Source of the DNA: Moraxella sp. K1664
Lineage (GTDB): Bacteria; Pseudomonadota; Gammaproteobacteria; Pseudomonadales; Moraxellaceae
Assembly (NCBI RefSeq): GCF_039693965.1
Contig: NZ_CP155576.1
Location: 124,001-188,000, forward strand
DNA length: 64,000 nt
Direction of reading: 5' to 3'
A program made the position numbers and the translations under genes. Within the stretch, counting starts at the first letter, position 1; each line of letters starts with the position of its first letter. The notes below the pieces were generated by a model that made no database searches, was not told where the DNA came from, and was given only the letters and a program-made list of their open reading frames with translations. Positions 28,620 to 37,136 of the stretch are shown piece after piece.

Positions 28620-29477
28620 TTATTGACGAATAAGCCGTCTAATCCGCCCCTTATCCGCATTAAATACCCGTACAGGGTTAATGTCAATCCCACCACGTCT
28701 TGTATAATTCGCCAACACTTTTAAAGAGGTCGGCTTAAAATACATCATCATATCGGCAAATATCCGCTCCACGCATTGCTCATGAAAGCCGTTATGCTGT
28801 CTAAATGACAAAATGTATTTTAAAAATTCGCCAAAATCCAATGCGTATTCGCTTGTCATCTCAATTTGCACCGTCCCCCAGTCAGGCTGATTGGTAACAG
28901 GGCAATTTGAACGTAAAAGATTGCTATAAAATTGATAGGCTTTTAATTCGCCTTTTTTGGCATTTTTTAAAAACTTGCTATCAATATCATCGCTTAAAAT
29001 GACTTCATCAGATAAATGATTTAATACATCATCAATACAAATGCCAATAGGTTTTACGATAGCTAATTCATCGCTATTTAAATCAATAATCTCAACGTCC
29101 ACATTCGCACCAACACAAGCGGATAAATCTTTTTGTAGCGTGATTTTTAATTCATCAATACTGCTAAATTTAGTAAAGTTTAGGCTATTCAGATAGAGCT
29201 TTAATGATTTGGATTCTACGATATTTGGCGAATTGGCAGGAATGGCAAAACGAGCCATTGCCACTTGTGAAATACCAATCGGATTTAGCCATGACAATTC
29301 AAAGGCTTGCCAAATATCCACGCCTTTTTTAAATTCGTCATGGTAATTATTAAAATCAAATCCCACGTCTTTTAAAATCTCATCTCGTCCGATTTGCCGA
29401 GAAATGGGATATAAAATAGTGGGGTCATAAGTTTTTGAATAGGTGGTGCTTTCGCCCAGTACGCCGTGAATGCTCAT
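28620..29477 (-). CDS. queF: NADPH-dependent 7-cyano-7-deazaguanine reductase
   Basis: The 285-aa protein is a long-form (two-lobed) QueF. The nucleophilic Cys is in 'SNCPVTNQPDWGTVQIEM', the substrate Glu region is 'NIVESKSLKLYLNSLNFTKF', and 'RQHNGFHEQCVERIFADMM' follows. It reduces preQ0 to preQ1 in queuosine synthesis. It is convergent with the M3 peptidase gene. Confidence 0.95.
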   Translation of the reverse strand: MSIHGVLGESTTYSKTYDPTILYPISRQIGRDEILKDVGFDFNNYHDEFKKGVDIWQAFELSWLNPIGISQVAMARFAIPANSPNIVESKSLKLYLNSLNFTKFSSIDELKITLQKDLSACVGANVDVEIIDLNSDELAIVKPIGICIDDVLNHLSDEVILSDDIDSKFLKNAKKGELKAYQFYSNLLRSNCPVTNQPDWGTVQIEMTSEYALDFGEFLKYILSFRQHNGFHEQCVERIFADMMMYFKPTSLKVLANYTRRGGIDINPVRVFNADKGRIRRLIRQ

Positions 29478-29507
29478 ATTTTACCTTTTTTATTTGATTT
29501 ATATTAG

Positions 29508-29626
29508 ACTTCCTGCAAAACCCCAAATTAAGGAAAACCGTTCGTGGTGAGCCTGTCGAACCATGACGGTTTTCCGCCACCCTTCGACAAGCTCAGGGCG
29601 AACGGAAAACTAGTTTTACAGGAAGT
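29508..29626. repeat. 119-bp palindromic mobile repeat
   Basis: The ends are inverted repeats (ACTTCCTGCAAAAC at 29508 and GTTTTACAGGAAGT ending 29626). Inside, CCGTTCGTGGTGAGCCTGTC and CCTTCGACAAGCTCAGGGCG form a long imperfect hairpin. The 'TTCGACA(A/G)GCTCA' core is a type of intergenic repeat common in many proteobacteria. It lies between queF and the ABC genes. Confidence 0.75.
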
Positions 29627-29634
29627 TTATTAAA

Positions 29635-30405
29635 CTAAGAAAGCCGAATTCTTTTACCGTCTTTTAATATTTTATATGCCACGCCATAAAACACCGCACA
29701 AAATACCAAAATCGCCAATAACGAATAACCGACATTCACATCAGAATGCCCCAATATGCCATAACGAAAGGCATTGACCATATAAACAATGGGATTTAGT
29801 AGGGATAAATTTTGCCAAAATGGCGATAAGTTTTCTAAGGAATAAAACACCCCACCCAAATAAGTCAAAGGCGTTAAAATAAAACTTGGCACAATAGAAA
29901 TATCATCAAACGAGCGAGCAAATACCGCATTGATAAATCCGCCCAATGAAAATAATACGGACGTGCCAATAATGGTAATCAGCATGATTGGCAAACTGCT
30001 AATCGTTAATTTAGTAAAAAATAACGCCACAATACTCACAATCAAGGCAATGGCAAGCCCACGAAATACGCCACCGCCCACATAGCCCAATAATATGGCG
30101 TGCTTGGATATGGGAGAGACGAGCATTTCATCAATACTGCCATGAAATTTGGTGCTAAAAAATGATGATACGACATTAGAATAACTGTTGGTAATGACCG
30201 ACATCATAATGAGACCTGGCACGATAAACTGCATATAGCTCACCCCGCCCATTTCTCCGACACGAGAGCCAATCATTTGCCCGAATATCACAAAATACAG
30301 CGTCATGGTAATAACAGGCGGTAATAAGGTTTGGGGCCAAATACGAACAATGCGTTTGATTTCTTTAAATAATAGGGTATTAAAAGCGGTTAATTGATTA
30401 TTCAT
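29635..30405 (-). CDS. ABC-2 type transporter permease
   Basis: The protein of about 256 aa has six predicted membrane helices and the ABC-2 permease pattern ('RIWPQTLLPPVITMTLYFVI', 'QFIVPGLIMMSVITNSYSNV', 'LTPLTYLGGVFYSLENL'). The ATG at 30405 follows GGGGA and overlaps the ATPase gene by 8 bp. The pair resembles YadH/YadG of E. coli. The substrate is unknown. Confidence 0.9.
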   Translation of the reverse strand: MNNQLTAFNTLLFKEIKRIVRIWPQTLLPPVITMTLYFVIFGQMIGSRVGEMGGVSYMQFIVPGLIMMSVITNSYSNVVSSFFSTKFHGSIDEMLVSPISKHAILLGYVGGGVFRGLAIALIVSIVALFFTKLTISSLPIMLITIIGTSVLFSLGGFINAVFARSFDDISIVPSFILTPLTYLGGVFYSLENLSPFWQNLSLLNPIVYMVNAFRYGILGHSDVNVGYSLLAILVFCAVFYGVAYKILKDGKRIRLS

Positions 30406-31378
30406 AATTTTCCCCATTATTTAATTTATTCTCACCTTTCATCTTGCCTTTATGAAAATGGCTATCCACCACACCCATAAATAATTCTTCTAGGCGGTTG
30501 GCTTTATTTCTCATGCTGACAATTTGGATATTTAGATGATTTAATTGGGTAAATACATCATTTAAATGTTGGGTTTTATTTAATGTGATTTCTAAGGTTT
30601 TATTATCCACTAAATGAATATGGCTGATATTATTAAGAGCTGGTGCATTTTTTAATTCATCTTTTAAATCAAAGACAAAGGTTTCTAAGGATAACTGCGT
30701 AAGCAATGATTTCATCTCAGTGTTAATTAAAATCTCGCCATGATTTAATATGGCGATATATTTACATAACTGTTCGGCTTCTTCTAAATAATGGGTCGTC
30801 AAAATAATACTTGTGCCTTCGTCTTTATTGATACGCTCCATAAAATCCCACATAGAACGGCGTAATTCAATATCCACCCCTGCGGTCGGCTCGTCTAATA
30901 TCAAAAGCCTAGGGCGGTGCATTAAGGCACGGGCAATCATCAGACGGCGTTTCATACCGCCAGAGAGCGAACGAGCCTTGGTATCTTTCTTATCCCACAG
31001 TCCCAATTCTTTTAATAAAAATTCGGCTCGTGGCAGAGCGTCTTTCTTTTTTATGCCATAATAACCCGCTTGAATGATAAGAATATCCAAGCATTTTTCA
31101 AATTGGTTAAAGTTAAATTCTTGGGGGACAACGCCCAAATGAGATTTGGCAAGGCTTGGATTTTTGTGTAAATCCACACCAAAAATCTCCACCGTGCCGT
31201 CTGTTTGGGGAAATAAGGAGCTGATGATACCAATCATCGTGGATTTACCCGCCCCATTTGCCCCAAGCAAGGCAAAAAATTTGCCCTGTGGCACGGTCAA
31301 ATCCACGCCTTTTAGGGCGGTAAAGCCATTGGGGTAGGTTTTTTTAAGGTTGGTTATTTTTAAGGCTGGTGTGGTCAT
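30398..31378 (-). CDS. ABC transporter ATP-binding protein
   Basis: The 326-aa protein has Walker A 'GANGAGKST', signature 'LSGGMKRRL', Walker B 'LLILDEPTAG' and the H-loop 'ILTTHYLEEAE'. A C-terminal ~100-residue extension probably contacts the permease. It forms an exporter with the overlapping downstream permease gene (translational coupling). Confidence 0.93.
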   Translation of the reverse strand: MTTPALKITNLKKTYPNGFTALKGVDLTVPQGKFFALLGANGAGKSTMIGIISSLFPQTDGTVEIFGVDLHKNPSLAKSHLGVVPQEFNFNQFEKCLDILIIQAGYYGIKKKDALPRAEFLLKELGLWDKKDTKARSLSGGMKRRLMIARALMHRPRLLILDEPTAGVDIELRRSMWDFMERINKDEGTSIILTTHYLEEAEQLCKYIAILNHGEILINTEMKSLLTQLSLETFVFDLKDELKNAPALNNISHIHLVDNKTLEITLNKTQHLNDVFTQLNHLNIQIVSMRNKANRLEELFMGVVDSHFHKGKMKGENKLNNGENYE

Positions 31379-31479
31379 GATTTGATTTTTTAAAAATTTT
31401 ATAATTAAATTAGGACAAATAACAAAAAGACAAATTCACTTTTTAAATAAGTTAATTTATTTAAATCAATACAAGTTAA

Positions 31480-32163
31480 TTAAAAGAAATTGCTTACGTC
31501 TGTGATATAAAAATCACCGTCATTATCCGCTTGATAGAGCTTTTTGCCATTTACTTCTATTGCTGTCAGACAACCGTCCCCATATGCCCATGTGTCAATG
31601 CAAATAATACCGTTTTGAAATAACACCTGTCCGTCTCGCTGTTCGGTATGCCCGCAAATCACGGTTTTGCCCGAGACATGACCGACATGGTCGCTTTCCA
31701 ATTTACGCCAGCGTAGGGCATAATCATTTTGTTTGTCCATTGGCAAATATGGGTGAATGGACGCATGACAAAAGATAAAATCGTCCGTTTCATGATAATC
31801 CACGGTGTTATTTAAAAAACCCACATAATTAAATGGCAAATGTAAACACTCTGATCGCATGGGCATTAAACAAAAAGATTGCAAGGTTTTATCGCCACCG
31901 ACTTTTAGCCAAAATTCAAAATCATCTTTGTATTTTAACCCTGCCAGCATAATCAGCTCATGATTACCCATGATAAAGACCGTTTGGCATTTGTTGGGCA
32001 AATCCATTAATATATCCAGCACGCCTTTGCTGTCATCGCCACGATTGACATAATCGCCCAAAAATATCAATGTGTCGTCAAGGGTCGGCTGTATGCCGTC
32101 TATCAGCGTGGCTAGGGCAACCCTACTGCCGTGAATGTCGCCAATGGCGAAAATTCTTGTCAT
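31480..32163 (-). CDS. PPP-type metallophosphoesterase
   Basis: The 227-aa protein carries the metallophosphatase motifs 'GDIHG' (residues 8-12), 'GDYVNRGDDS', 'GNHELIML' and 'VICGHTEQRDG'. It resembles bacterial serine/threonine phosphatases of the PrpA/ApaH-like group. It is monocistronic; the substrate is unknown. Confidence 0.88.
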   Translation of the reverse strand: MTRIFAIGDIHGSRVALATLIDGIQPTLDDTLIFLGDYVNRGDDSKGVLDILMDLPNKCQTVFIMGNHELIMLAGLKYKDDFEFWLKVGGDKTLQSFCLMPMRSECLHLPFNYVGFLNNTVDYHETDDFIFCHASIHPYLPMDKQNDYALRWRKLESDHVGHVSGKTVICGHTEQRDGQVLFQNGIICIDTWAYGDGCLTAIEVNGKKLYQADNDGDFYITDVSNFF

Positions 32164-32252
32164 GATTTACCTTTTAATCAAAAACATAAAATATAAAAAC
32201 GCCAAATAGCCTAAGCGGTTATCCGCCTAAGCCATTGGAATAATCAGATGAA

Positions 32253-32720
32253 TTATTGCGATTGGGCGATGATATAATCAACCGCGTTTTTCACTTCATC
32301 ATCAGAGATGTCTGCACCACCACGAGCAGGCATGGCGTTAAAGCCGTTAATGGCGTGGTCATACAAAGTCGCCTTGCCTTTGGCGAGACGTGGTGCCCAG
32401 TCAGCCGTACCAATCTTTGGCGAACCCACCAAACCTGTATCATGACACGTGGCACAGATGGCGTTATAGAGCATATCGCCTGGTCTTGCCTCGCCCTCCA
32501 CCGCAGGAGCTAGCACGGTGATATTAATATCACATTCTTCGCCGTCAAAACAGACTTTACCCACAGGGGCGATACGAGCCACCAGTTGTGGAGACATGGC
32601 GATGAGTTTTTTGACCTGAGCACTGTCTTCTGGAATGGTTTCAGTACTATTTGCATGGCTGGTCATCACGCCAGAGATTGCCATCAACATGGCAAAAGAT
32701 AAAGTTACAATTTTTTTCAT
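32253..32720 (-). CDS. Cytochrome c5-like periplasmic c-type cytochrome
   Basis: The 155-aa protein has a Sec signal peptide (about 1-24, 'SGVMTSHANS'), the haem attachment site 'CATCH' in 'YNAICATCHDTGLVGSPKIG' and the axial Met in 'NAMPARGG', followed by 'SDDEVKNAVDYIIAQSQ'. It would carry electrons in the periplasm toward terminal oxidases or reductases. Confidence 0.92.
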   Translation of the reverse strand: MKKIVTLSFAMLMAISGVMTSHANSTETIPEDSAQVKKLIAMSPQLVARIAPVGKVCFDGEECDINITVLAPAVEGEARPGDMLYNAICATCHDTGLVGSPKIGTADWAPRLAKGKATLYDHAINGFNAMPARGGADISDDEVKNAVDYIIAQSQ

Positions 32721-32912
32721 TGTCTTATCTCATTTAGCCTTGAATAATCTTGTTATTCTGGGTTTGGAAAATTTACCCTACTATTATAAGGGAAAACAGG
32801 GGTAAATTGCCACGTTTTTTATGTAATTTGTAAAAAATTAGCAAGATTTTTTGGTATTTTTACAAAAACATGGTAATTTTGAGAAAAATCTGCTAAAATA
32901 TCGCCCTTAAAT

Positions 32913-32989
32913 GTGCCTGTAGCTCAGTTGGATAGAGTGTTGGCCTCCGAAGCCAAAGGTCGTGGGTTCAATTCCCGCCAGGCACGCCA
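32913..32989 (+). tRNA. tRNA-Arg (anticodon CCG), prophage integration site
   Basis: This 77-nt gene begins GTGCCTGTAGCTCAGTTGG and ends CAGGCACGCCA with an encoded CCA; the anticodon loop CTCCGAA gives CCG. An extended -10 (TGCTAAAAT, 32891-32899) lies 13 bp upstream. Its 3' 45 bp form attL of the prophage, so the phage restores the tRNA on integration. Confidence 0.96.
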
Positions 32990-33238
32990 ATTTAGGAACT
33001 CCCAAAGGTGTGCATTTTCAGGCTCTAACTCTAATTTTGCTTGATACAAAGTATCTGCCTTATCTAGTCCCATATACTCCGCAAGCCTAATGATTGTTTC
33101 ATCATTGGGCTTTCTTTTATCCCCTGTTTTGTAGTTTTTGAATGCTGATAATCTTTGCTGTGTTAGCCCTAAGATTTCCGCTAATGCTGTTTGATTGCCT
33201 GCTTTTTTTGTTGCATTATCAAAAAGTTGTGAAATCAT
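32924..33238 (-). CDS. Phage regulator, DUF3693-like (repressor candidate)
   Basis: The 104-aa protein has an HTH-like fold ('[20 protein letters not shown]', '[15 protein letters not shown]') like the DUF3693 proteins of filamentous phages. AAGGGG lies upstream of the ATG at 33238. Its last 21 codons ('[11 protein letters not shown]...') are read through the antisense of tRNA-Arg, so the tail is set by the integration junction. Upstream lie four ACCCA-N2-TGGGT palindromes that it may bind. Divergent from the rest of the phage, as is usual for a repressor. Confidence 0.75.
   Translation of the reverse strand: MISQLFDNATKKAGNQTALAEILGLTQQRLSAFKNYKTGDKRKPNDETIIRLAEYMGLDKADTLYQAKLELEPENAHLWEFLNWRAWRELNPRPLASEANTLSN
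32945..32989 (+). other. attL
   Basis: The 3' part of tRNA-Arg, from the anticodon to CCA. It is identical to attR except for two adjacent bases (CA here, TG in attR). Confidence 0.92.
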
Positions 33239-33259
33239 AAAAATTCCCCTTGACTTTAA

Positions 33260-33347
33260 ACCCATTTGGGTGTACCATATCAATAAACCCAGATGGGTTT
33301 TAAAATTTCTTATCATTACACCCATTTGGGTTTAAACCCCTTTGGGT
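33260..33347. promoter_or_regulatory. Four palindromic operators between repressor and phage genes
   Basis: 5-2-5 palindromes: ACCCATTTGGGT (33260-33271), ACCCAGATGGGT (33287-33298), ACCCATTTGGGT (33320-33331) and ACCCCTTTGGGT (33336-33347). They fill the divergent promoter region of the repressor and the rightward genes. On the minus strand TTGATA-17 bp-TTTAAA overlaps the first site as a possible repressor promoter. Confidence 0.75.
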
Positions 33348-33411
33348 ATATAGATAAGATTATACCCCTAACCGCCAATTTTGGCAATATTAACAATGTG
33401 GAGTTAATTTC

Positions 33412-33582
33412 ATGAAAAACGTTAGATTTGAATTTGTTGTCTACATCGCAGATGATTCCGATAACAGTCTTGTTGCCTATTCTTTGAATACCATTGAGCA
33501 AGTCCAATTTGCATTAGAAATCAAAGACGACCGCAGGTTACAAGAATTTTTAGAACTTTTTGGTGAACCTGAAATTTTTTAA
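33412..33582 (+). CDS. Small phage protein, 56 aa
   Basis: A complete 57-codon frame (ATG to TAA) starts 'MKNVRFEFVVYIADD' and is rich in Asp, Glu and Phe. GTGGAG lies 9-14 bases upstream. It is the first rightward gene after the operators, so it is probably an early function. I see no family. Confidence 0.6.
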   Translation: MKNVRFEFVVYIADDSDNSLVAYSLNTIEQVQFALEIKDDRRLQEFLELFGEPEIF

Positions 33583-33596
33583 TTCGGAGTTAAAAC

Positions 33597-34160
33597 ATGA
33601 CAACATTTTCACAATTCATCAAAGAGTCAGAAACGCATTCACTGTTTCAGACAACCAAGTATGATGTAAAGGTTGTTGGCTTTAAACACCCTTATATGTC
33701 AAAGTACTGTCTTGTCCATGTTTTTTCTAAAACTAGGACTCTTGACGGTCTTATCATCGAAAAAGATTTGATAGCAGACGCAAAGTCATGTACTGCATTG
33801 CTTAGGGTTGTTAAAACTGTAAAAGCCGTGAAAGGCAATGATTTTTCTCATTACATGGATGAGCTTTGCTATCTTTATAAAAATTATTTGGCAGAACAAT
33901 CCAATCCAAACGAAAAGCCCCAATCAGACGAACAAGACGGCACCGTCGTTGTCGTGATTGCAAAAGACAATAAAGCCCCTGCCAAAGTCGGATTTCATCC
34001 GTCTTTGGCTAGTTTACCAGTTTGTCACCCATCCACATCGCCCCTTTTGGGGCGGGGTGGCTCTTTTATTTTCGCTTCCGCTCTCCCTTTTCGTCAAAAA
34101 TCCCATACTTTCGGCGTTGGCGTTGGCGGTGTTCCCGCTCTTGCTTTGTTGCCTCCCTAA
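33597..34160 (+). CDS. Phage accessory protein of unknown function
   Basis: The 187-aa frame starts 14 bp after the 56-aa gene, with GGAG upstream. Residues 1-105 look like a compact alpha/beta domain ('KYDVKVVGFKHPYMSKYCLV', 'SCTALLRVVKTVKAVKGNDF'). The last ~45 residues are low-complexity and read against a convergent gene, so the natural protein may end earlier or be frame-disturbed. No family is recognised. Confidence 0.55.
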   Translation: MTTFSQFIKESETHSLFQTTKYDVKVVGFKHPYMSKYCLVHVFSKTRTLDGLIIEKDLIADAKSCTALLRVVKTVKAVKGNDFSHYMDELCYLYKNYLAEQSNPNEKPQSDEQDGTVVVVIAKDNKAPAKVGFHPSLASLPVCHPSTSPLLGRGGSFIFASALPFRQKSHTFGVGVGGVPALALLPP

Positions 34161-34427
34161 ATTCTGGGCGGATAATTTTAAGCGGTTTTTGCTTACTTTT
34201 ACGCTGTGTCAATCGCTTGGCAAGCGTTTTAAAGAATATACCAATCACAAGCCCCACAACGGCACCAATGACAAGATACAGGGCATGGATTTAACGGTAC
34301 TTTGATTAAACAGTTCTGATTGGTAAGGCTCTTGGGTGCTGTTGCTGGTCTCGGATTCCACATAAATCCGTTTATCGCTAAGCTCTTGGAACTCTTTCCA
34401 ATCTTGGCTTTGATTACTTTCACTCAT
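34066..34427 (-). pseudogene. Single-pass membrane protein gene with a frame break
   Basis: From 34427 the frame encodes a hydrophilic N-terminus ('MSESNQSQDWKEFQELSDKR') but stops at about 34245. In another frame it continues with a membrane helix 'LYLVIGAVVGLVIGIFF' and a very basic tail ('KTLAKRLTQRKSKQKPLKII', ending 'DEKGERKRK'). One extra C in the CCC at 34283-34281 would join them into ~120 aa. It runs against the other phage genes and overlaps the end of the 187-aa ORF. Role unknown. Confidence 0.5.
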
Positions 34428-34497
34428 GGTAATACTCTATGGTTTGGAGTCGCACTCTTATTATAGCAGTATTACCGCCTTTTTTAATAGGTGCATT

Positions 34498-34716
34498 ATG
34501 GACTTTGATGATGATTTTGATGATTTTGATGGTTGGCTTTGTATCGCTTGCTCTGCTTCCATTCCTGAAAATAGCGAATTTGAACTTTGCGACGACTGCA
34601 AAGAACATCATTTAGAAGAAATTTACGGCGATCAAACGCCATGTAGATTCTGTGGCGAACCGCTCGGTCATTTAGAATTTTATGATGATTTTCATGTTGA
34701 GTGTTGGCACCCTTAA
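34498..34716 (+). CDS. Small acidic zinc-ribbon phage protein
   Basis: The 72-aa protein starts 'MDFDDDFDDFDGW', then has Cys pairs 'CIACSAS', 'CDDCKEHH' and 'CRFCGEP' plus 'HVECW', consistent with two zinc-binding sites. The ATG at 34498 is preferred because the upstream extension from 34426 is not protein-like. It could be a transcriptional modulator; function unknown. Confidence 0.6.
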   Translation: MDFDDDFDDFDGWLCIACSASIPENSEFELCDDCKEHHLEEIYGDQTPCRFCGEPLGHLEFYDDFHVECWHP

Positions 34717-34721
34717 TCATC

Positions 34722-35207
34722 AATCCTTTTAATCATTAATTTTGCTTTTTAAATTAATGATTAAAAGGATTTACGGGGGTTTGGGGGTGTAGCCCCCAAG
34801 TGTTAAGAATACACCCTATGTTTAGTACGTTACTCCGCACTGGATGCGTTAGGGATTGCAGCGAAAATATCTTTTAAACAAAGGATATATTTTTCTTAGA
34901 TAAATTTCATTTCTCGGTAGAAAGAATGAAATTTTGCTTAGGAAAATAATACTTTGGCTTAAAAGGATTGAAGCGAAAAGCCCGACCCGCAGGGGAACGC
35001 CCAAAGACAAAAAGCACAAATACCGCTTATTTTGTTCCCACAACACACTAAGAGTAGCGAAAATACCAAACGAAAAACCCAAAGACAAGATAAAAAAAGA
35101 CAAGACAAAAAAGACAAGATAAAACCCAATACCCAAATTTTTGGGTTTACGCCTTATGTAATACGGCGTAAACAAAACTAACCACCGTACAGGACTTTGC
35201 ACCGTAC
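34722..35207. other. Non-coding region with hairpins and iterons: probable phage origin
   Basis: No gene. It contains a 21-bp perfect inverted repeat (34722-34742 with 34751-34771), a GC hairpin TTGGGGG-TGTAG-CCCCCAA (34781-34799), further AT-rich hairpins near 34864-34935, three direct repeats of AAAGACAAGA(T/C)AAAA at 35081, 35096 and 35110, a 9-bp stem GTTTACGCC/GGCGTAAAC (35145-35173) and a direct repeat CACCGTAC (35183, 35200). It lies immediately before rep, where the plus-strand origin would be expected. Confidence 0.6.
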
Positions 35208-35241
35208 GTTACAAACAAGACGTTTTAATGTGGAAAAACAA

Positions 35242-36534
35242 ATGAACTCATCAATACTAGAAACAATATCAACCGTGCAAGAACAAACGATATTAATAGG
35301 CGGTGAAACACACCTTTTGCCCCTGCGTGTACCAACAAAAGGCGAATATGTGGTTATTGATGCCCTTAATATTGTCTGCTCCGTGGAAACATTTACAAAT
35401 AAGCAAATGTATGAGCTTGGCACGACTGCCAAAGACTTGTTCAGATTGGACTTGGACAATGAGCAAAAAGAACATCTAAATGACATGGTCATCTCTGCCA
35501 TGGCTCTGGACTTATCAAATATATTTGGCGATATGTTCGGCATTATCATCCCGAAAAATGCCGGCATACATTATTACAAAAACGGTTATACCGTTTATTC
35601 CCCCGAAAATGAAATTTTATTAAATATCGGTATCGGTGGGCAAAATGAAACGGTATTTTTGGGCTTAACTGGCATGGGCTGTAAGCTCGCTGATGAAGGT
35701 TGGGAATTAAGACTACATCATTGGCTTGATAACGTGGCGACCGACGGAAAAATATCACGCATTGACTTAGCCCATGATGACTTCAAGGGCGAATACAGTA
35801 GCTTTGATTGGGCAAATGAACAAGAATCCAATGATATGTTCCCACTGCCCAAAACTCGTAACCGCCCTGCATGCACCATAGCTGGCGAATTTAAGCATGG
35901 CGACCCACAAAACAAGGGTTTAACCCTGTATGTTGGCTCTCGCAAAAATGGCAAGGTCATACGCTGTTACGAAAAAGGCAAACAGCTTGGCGATACAAGC
36001 TCGCCTTGGTTCCGCTCGGAGCTTGAAATCCACGCTAAAAAAAGGCTAATACCTTTTGATATTCTGCTACACCCTACTGAATATTTTTGTGGTGCTTACC
36101 CTTATTGCCTTGATTTGATTGAACTTGCAAAAAAGAATAAGGGCGACCACACGCCCCAAATTGTGGATAAATTTGAATCAATTAAGCAAGAATCACAAAT
36201 CAGTCTGCACCGTGCCATAGATATTATTAGGCACCAGTTTGGCAAATACATCAAAGTCTTTGGTGAGATATTTACCAATACATACATGAACGCACAAAAA
36301 ACCCCTGATTTTCAAAAGATTTTTTCAAAGATTTGCACAAAAAAGGACAAGGATTATTACCCCAAACGTCTAAAACTTTGTGCCAATTACTACAATCCAA
36401 ATTCAAAATATGCTGACTTGGATAAGATTTTGAACCACGTTAAGGCACCGCCCAAAACCAAACAAACCGACCTTGAAAAGGAATTGTTTGATATATGGGG
36501 CATTATAACTACGCCAATGTGGGCAAGCCCATAA
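35242..36534 (+). CDS. Filamentous phage replication initiator (Rep_trans family)
   Basis: The protein of 430 aa (445 from the alternative TTG at 35197) has the replication-initiation-factor signature: 'GLTGMGCKLADEGWELRLHH', 'ISRIDLAHDDFKGEYS', 'LTLYVGSRKNGKVIRCYEKG' and 'WFRSELEIHAKKRLIPFDIL'. These proteins nick the plus origin and drive rolling-circle replication, as in Neisseria Nf phages. The ATG at 35242 has a weak TGGAA upstream; the TTG has its AGGAC too close. Confidence 0.9.
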   Translation: MNSSILETISTVQEQTILIGGETHLLPLRVPTKGEYVVIDALNIVCSVETFTNKQMYELGTTAKDLFRLDLDNEQKEHLNDMVISAMALDLSNIFGDMFGIIIPKNAGIHYYKNGYTVYSPENEILLNIGIGGQNETVFLGLTGMGCKLADEGWELRLHHWLDNVATDGKISRIDLAHDDFKGEYSSFDWANEQESNDMFPLPKTRNRPACTIAGEFKHGDPQNKGLTLYVGSRKNGKVIRCYEKGKQLGDTSSPWFRSELEIHAKKRLIPFDILLHPTEYFCGAYPYCLDLIELAKKNKGDHTPQIVDKFESIKQESQISLHRAIDIIRHQFGKYIKVFGEIFTNTYMNAQKTPDFQKIFSKICTKKDKDYYPKRLKLCANYYNPNSKYADLDKILNHVKAPPKTKQTDLEKELFDIWGIITTPMWASP

Positions 36535-36598
36535 AAAATCCTATTTTTTAGCGTTAAAAATAGGTCATTAGCAACTAACGCACAAAAGGAAAACAACC

Positions 36599-36889
36599 AT
36601 GTTAAACCCTATCATCCTTGGGGCTAAACGCTCCAAAGGCACCCTAGACAACGGCAATACATACGATTCAACCAAAATCTATGTACAAACCGCCATGAAA
36701 CCGTCACCTGACCAAGTGGGCTTTTCTGTCTCTGAATTTAACTGGGGCGATAGCTCCAATTATGACAATCTAAAAAACGTCAAATTCCCTGCCGAAGCTA
36801 ATATCACTTATGAGATGGTTACCAACGGCAAAAGCAATCAAGTGATTGTTACAGACGTTCAAATTTTAAAACCAACACCAAAGGTTTAA
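36599..36889 (+). CDS. Phage ssDNA-binding protein candidate
   Basis: The 96-aa protein follows rep with AAAGGA upstream. It is predicted to be beta-rich and soluble ('STKIYVQTAMKPSPDQVGFS', 'ITYEMVTNGKSNQVIVTDVQ'). Filamentous phages keep their ssDNA-binding protein at this point, between replication and coat genes. The assignment is positional only. Confidence 0.55.
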   Translation: MLNPIILGAKRSKGTLDNGNTYDSTKIYVQTAMKPSPDQVGFSVSEFNWGDSSNYDNLKNVKFPAEANITYEMVTNGKSNQVIVTDVQILKPTPKV

Positions 36890-36898
36890 GGATTTGCA

Positions 36899-37126
36899 AT
36901 GGCTTATATTTGTGCCGAATTGGATGAAACATCCGCCAATGTCGATGGCTTCGCCTATTCTGGTGGCAATGTAGTTAATTGTAAAACTTGGGTGGTTTCG
37001 CAATCACCACTCAACGACTTGGCTATCACTGGTTCGCAATCGCTTGAACTCTCTTTTACGATTGCATCACTGCTAATAATAGTCAAGGCTTATAAGATTG
37101 CTAGAAAGTCGTTAAACTCAATTTAA
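36899..37126 (+). CDS. Small phage membrane protein, minor coat candidate
   Basis: The 75-aa protein has a polar N-terminal half with two Cys and one C-terminal helix ('LELSFTIASLLIIVKAYKIA') followed by Lys/Arg, as in pVII/pIX-type minor coat proteins. It lies 9 bp after the previous gene and 10 bp before the major coat gene. Confidence 0.65.
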   Translation: MAYICAELDETSANVDGFAYSGGNVVNCKTWVVSQSPLNDLAITGSQSLELSFTIASLLIIVKAYKIARKSLNSI

Positions 37127-37136
37127 GGAAATCGTT

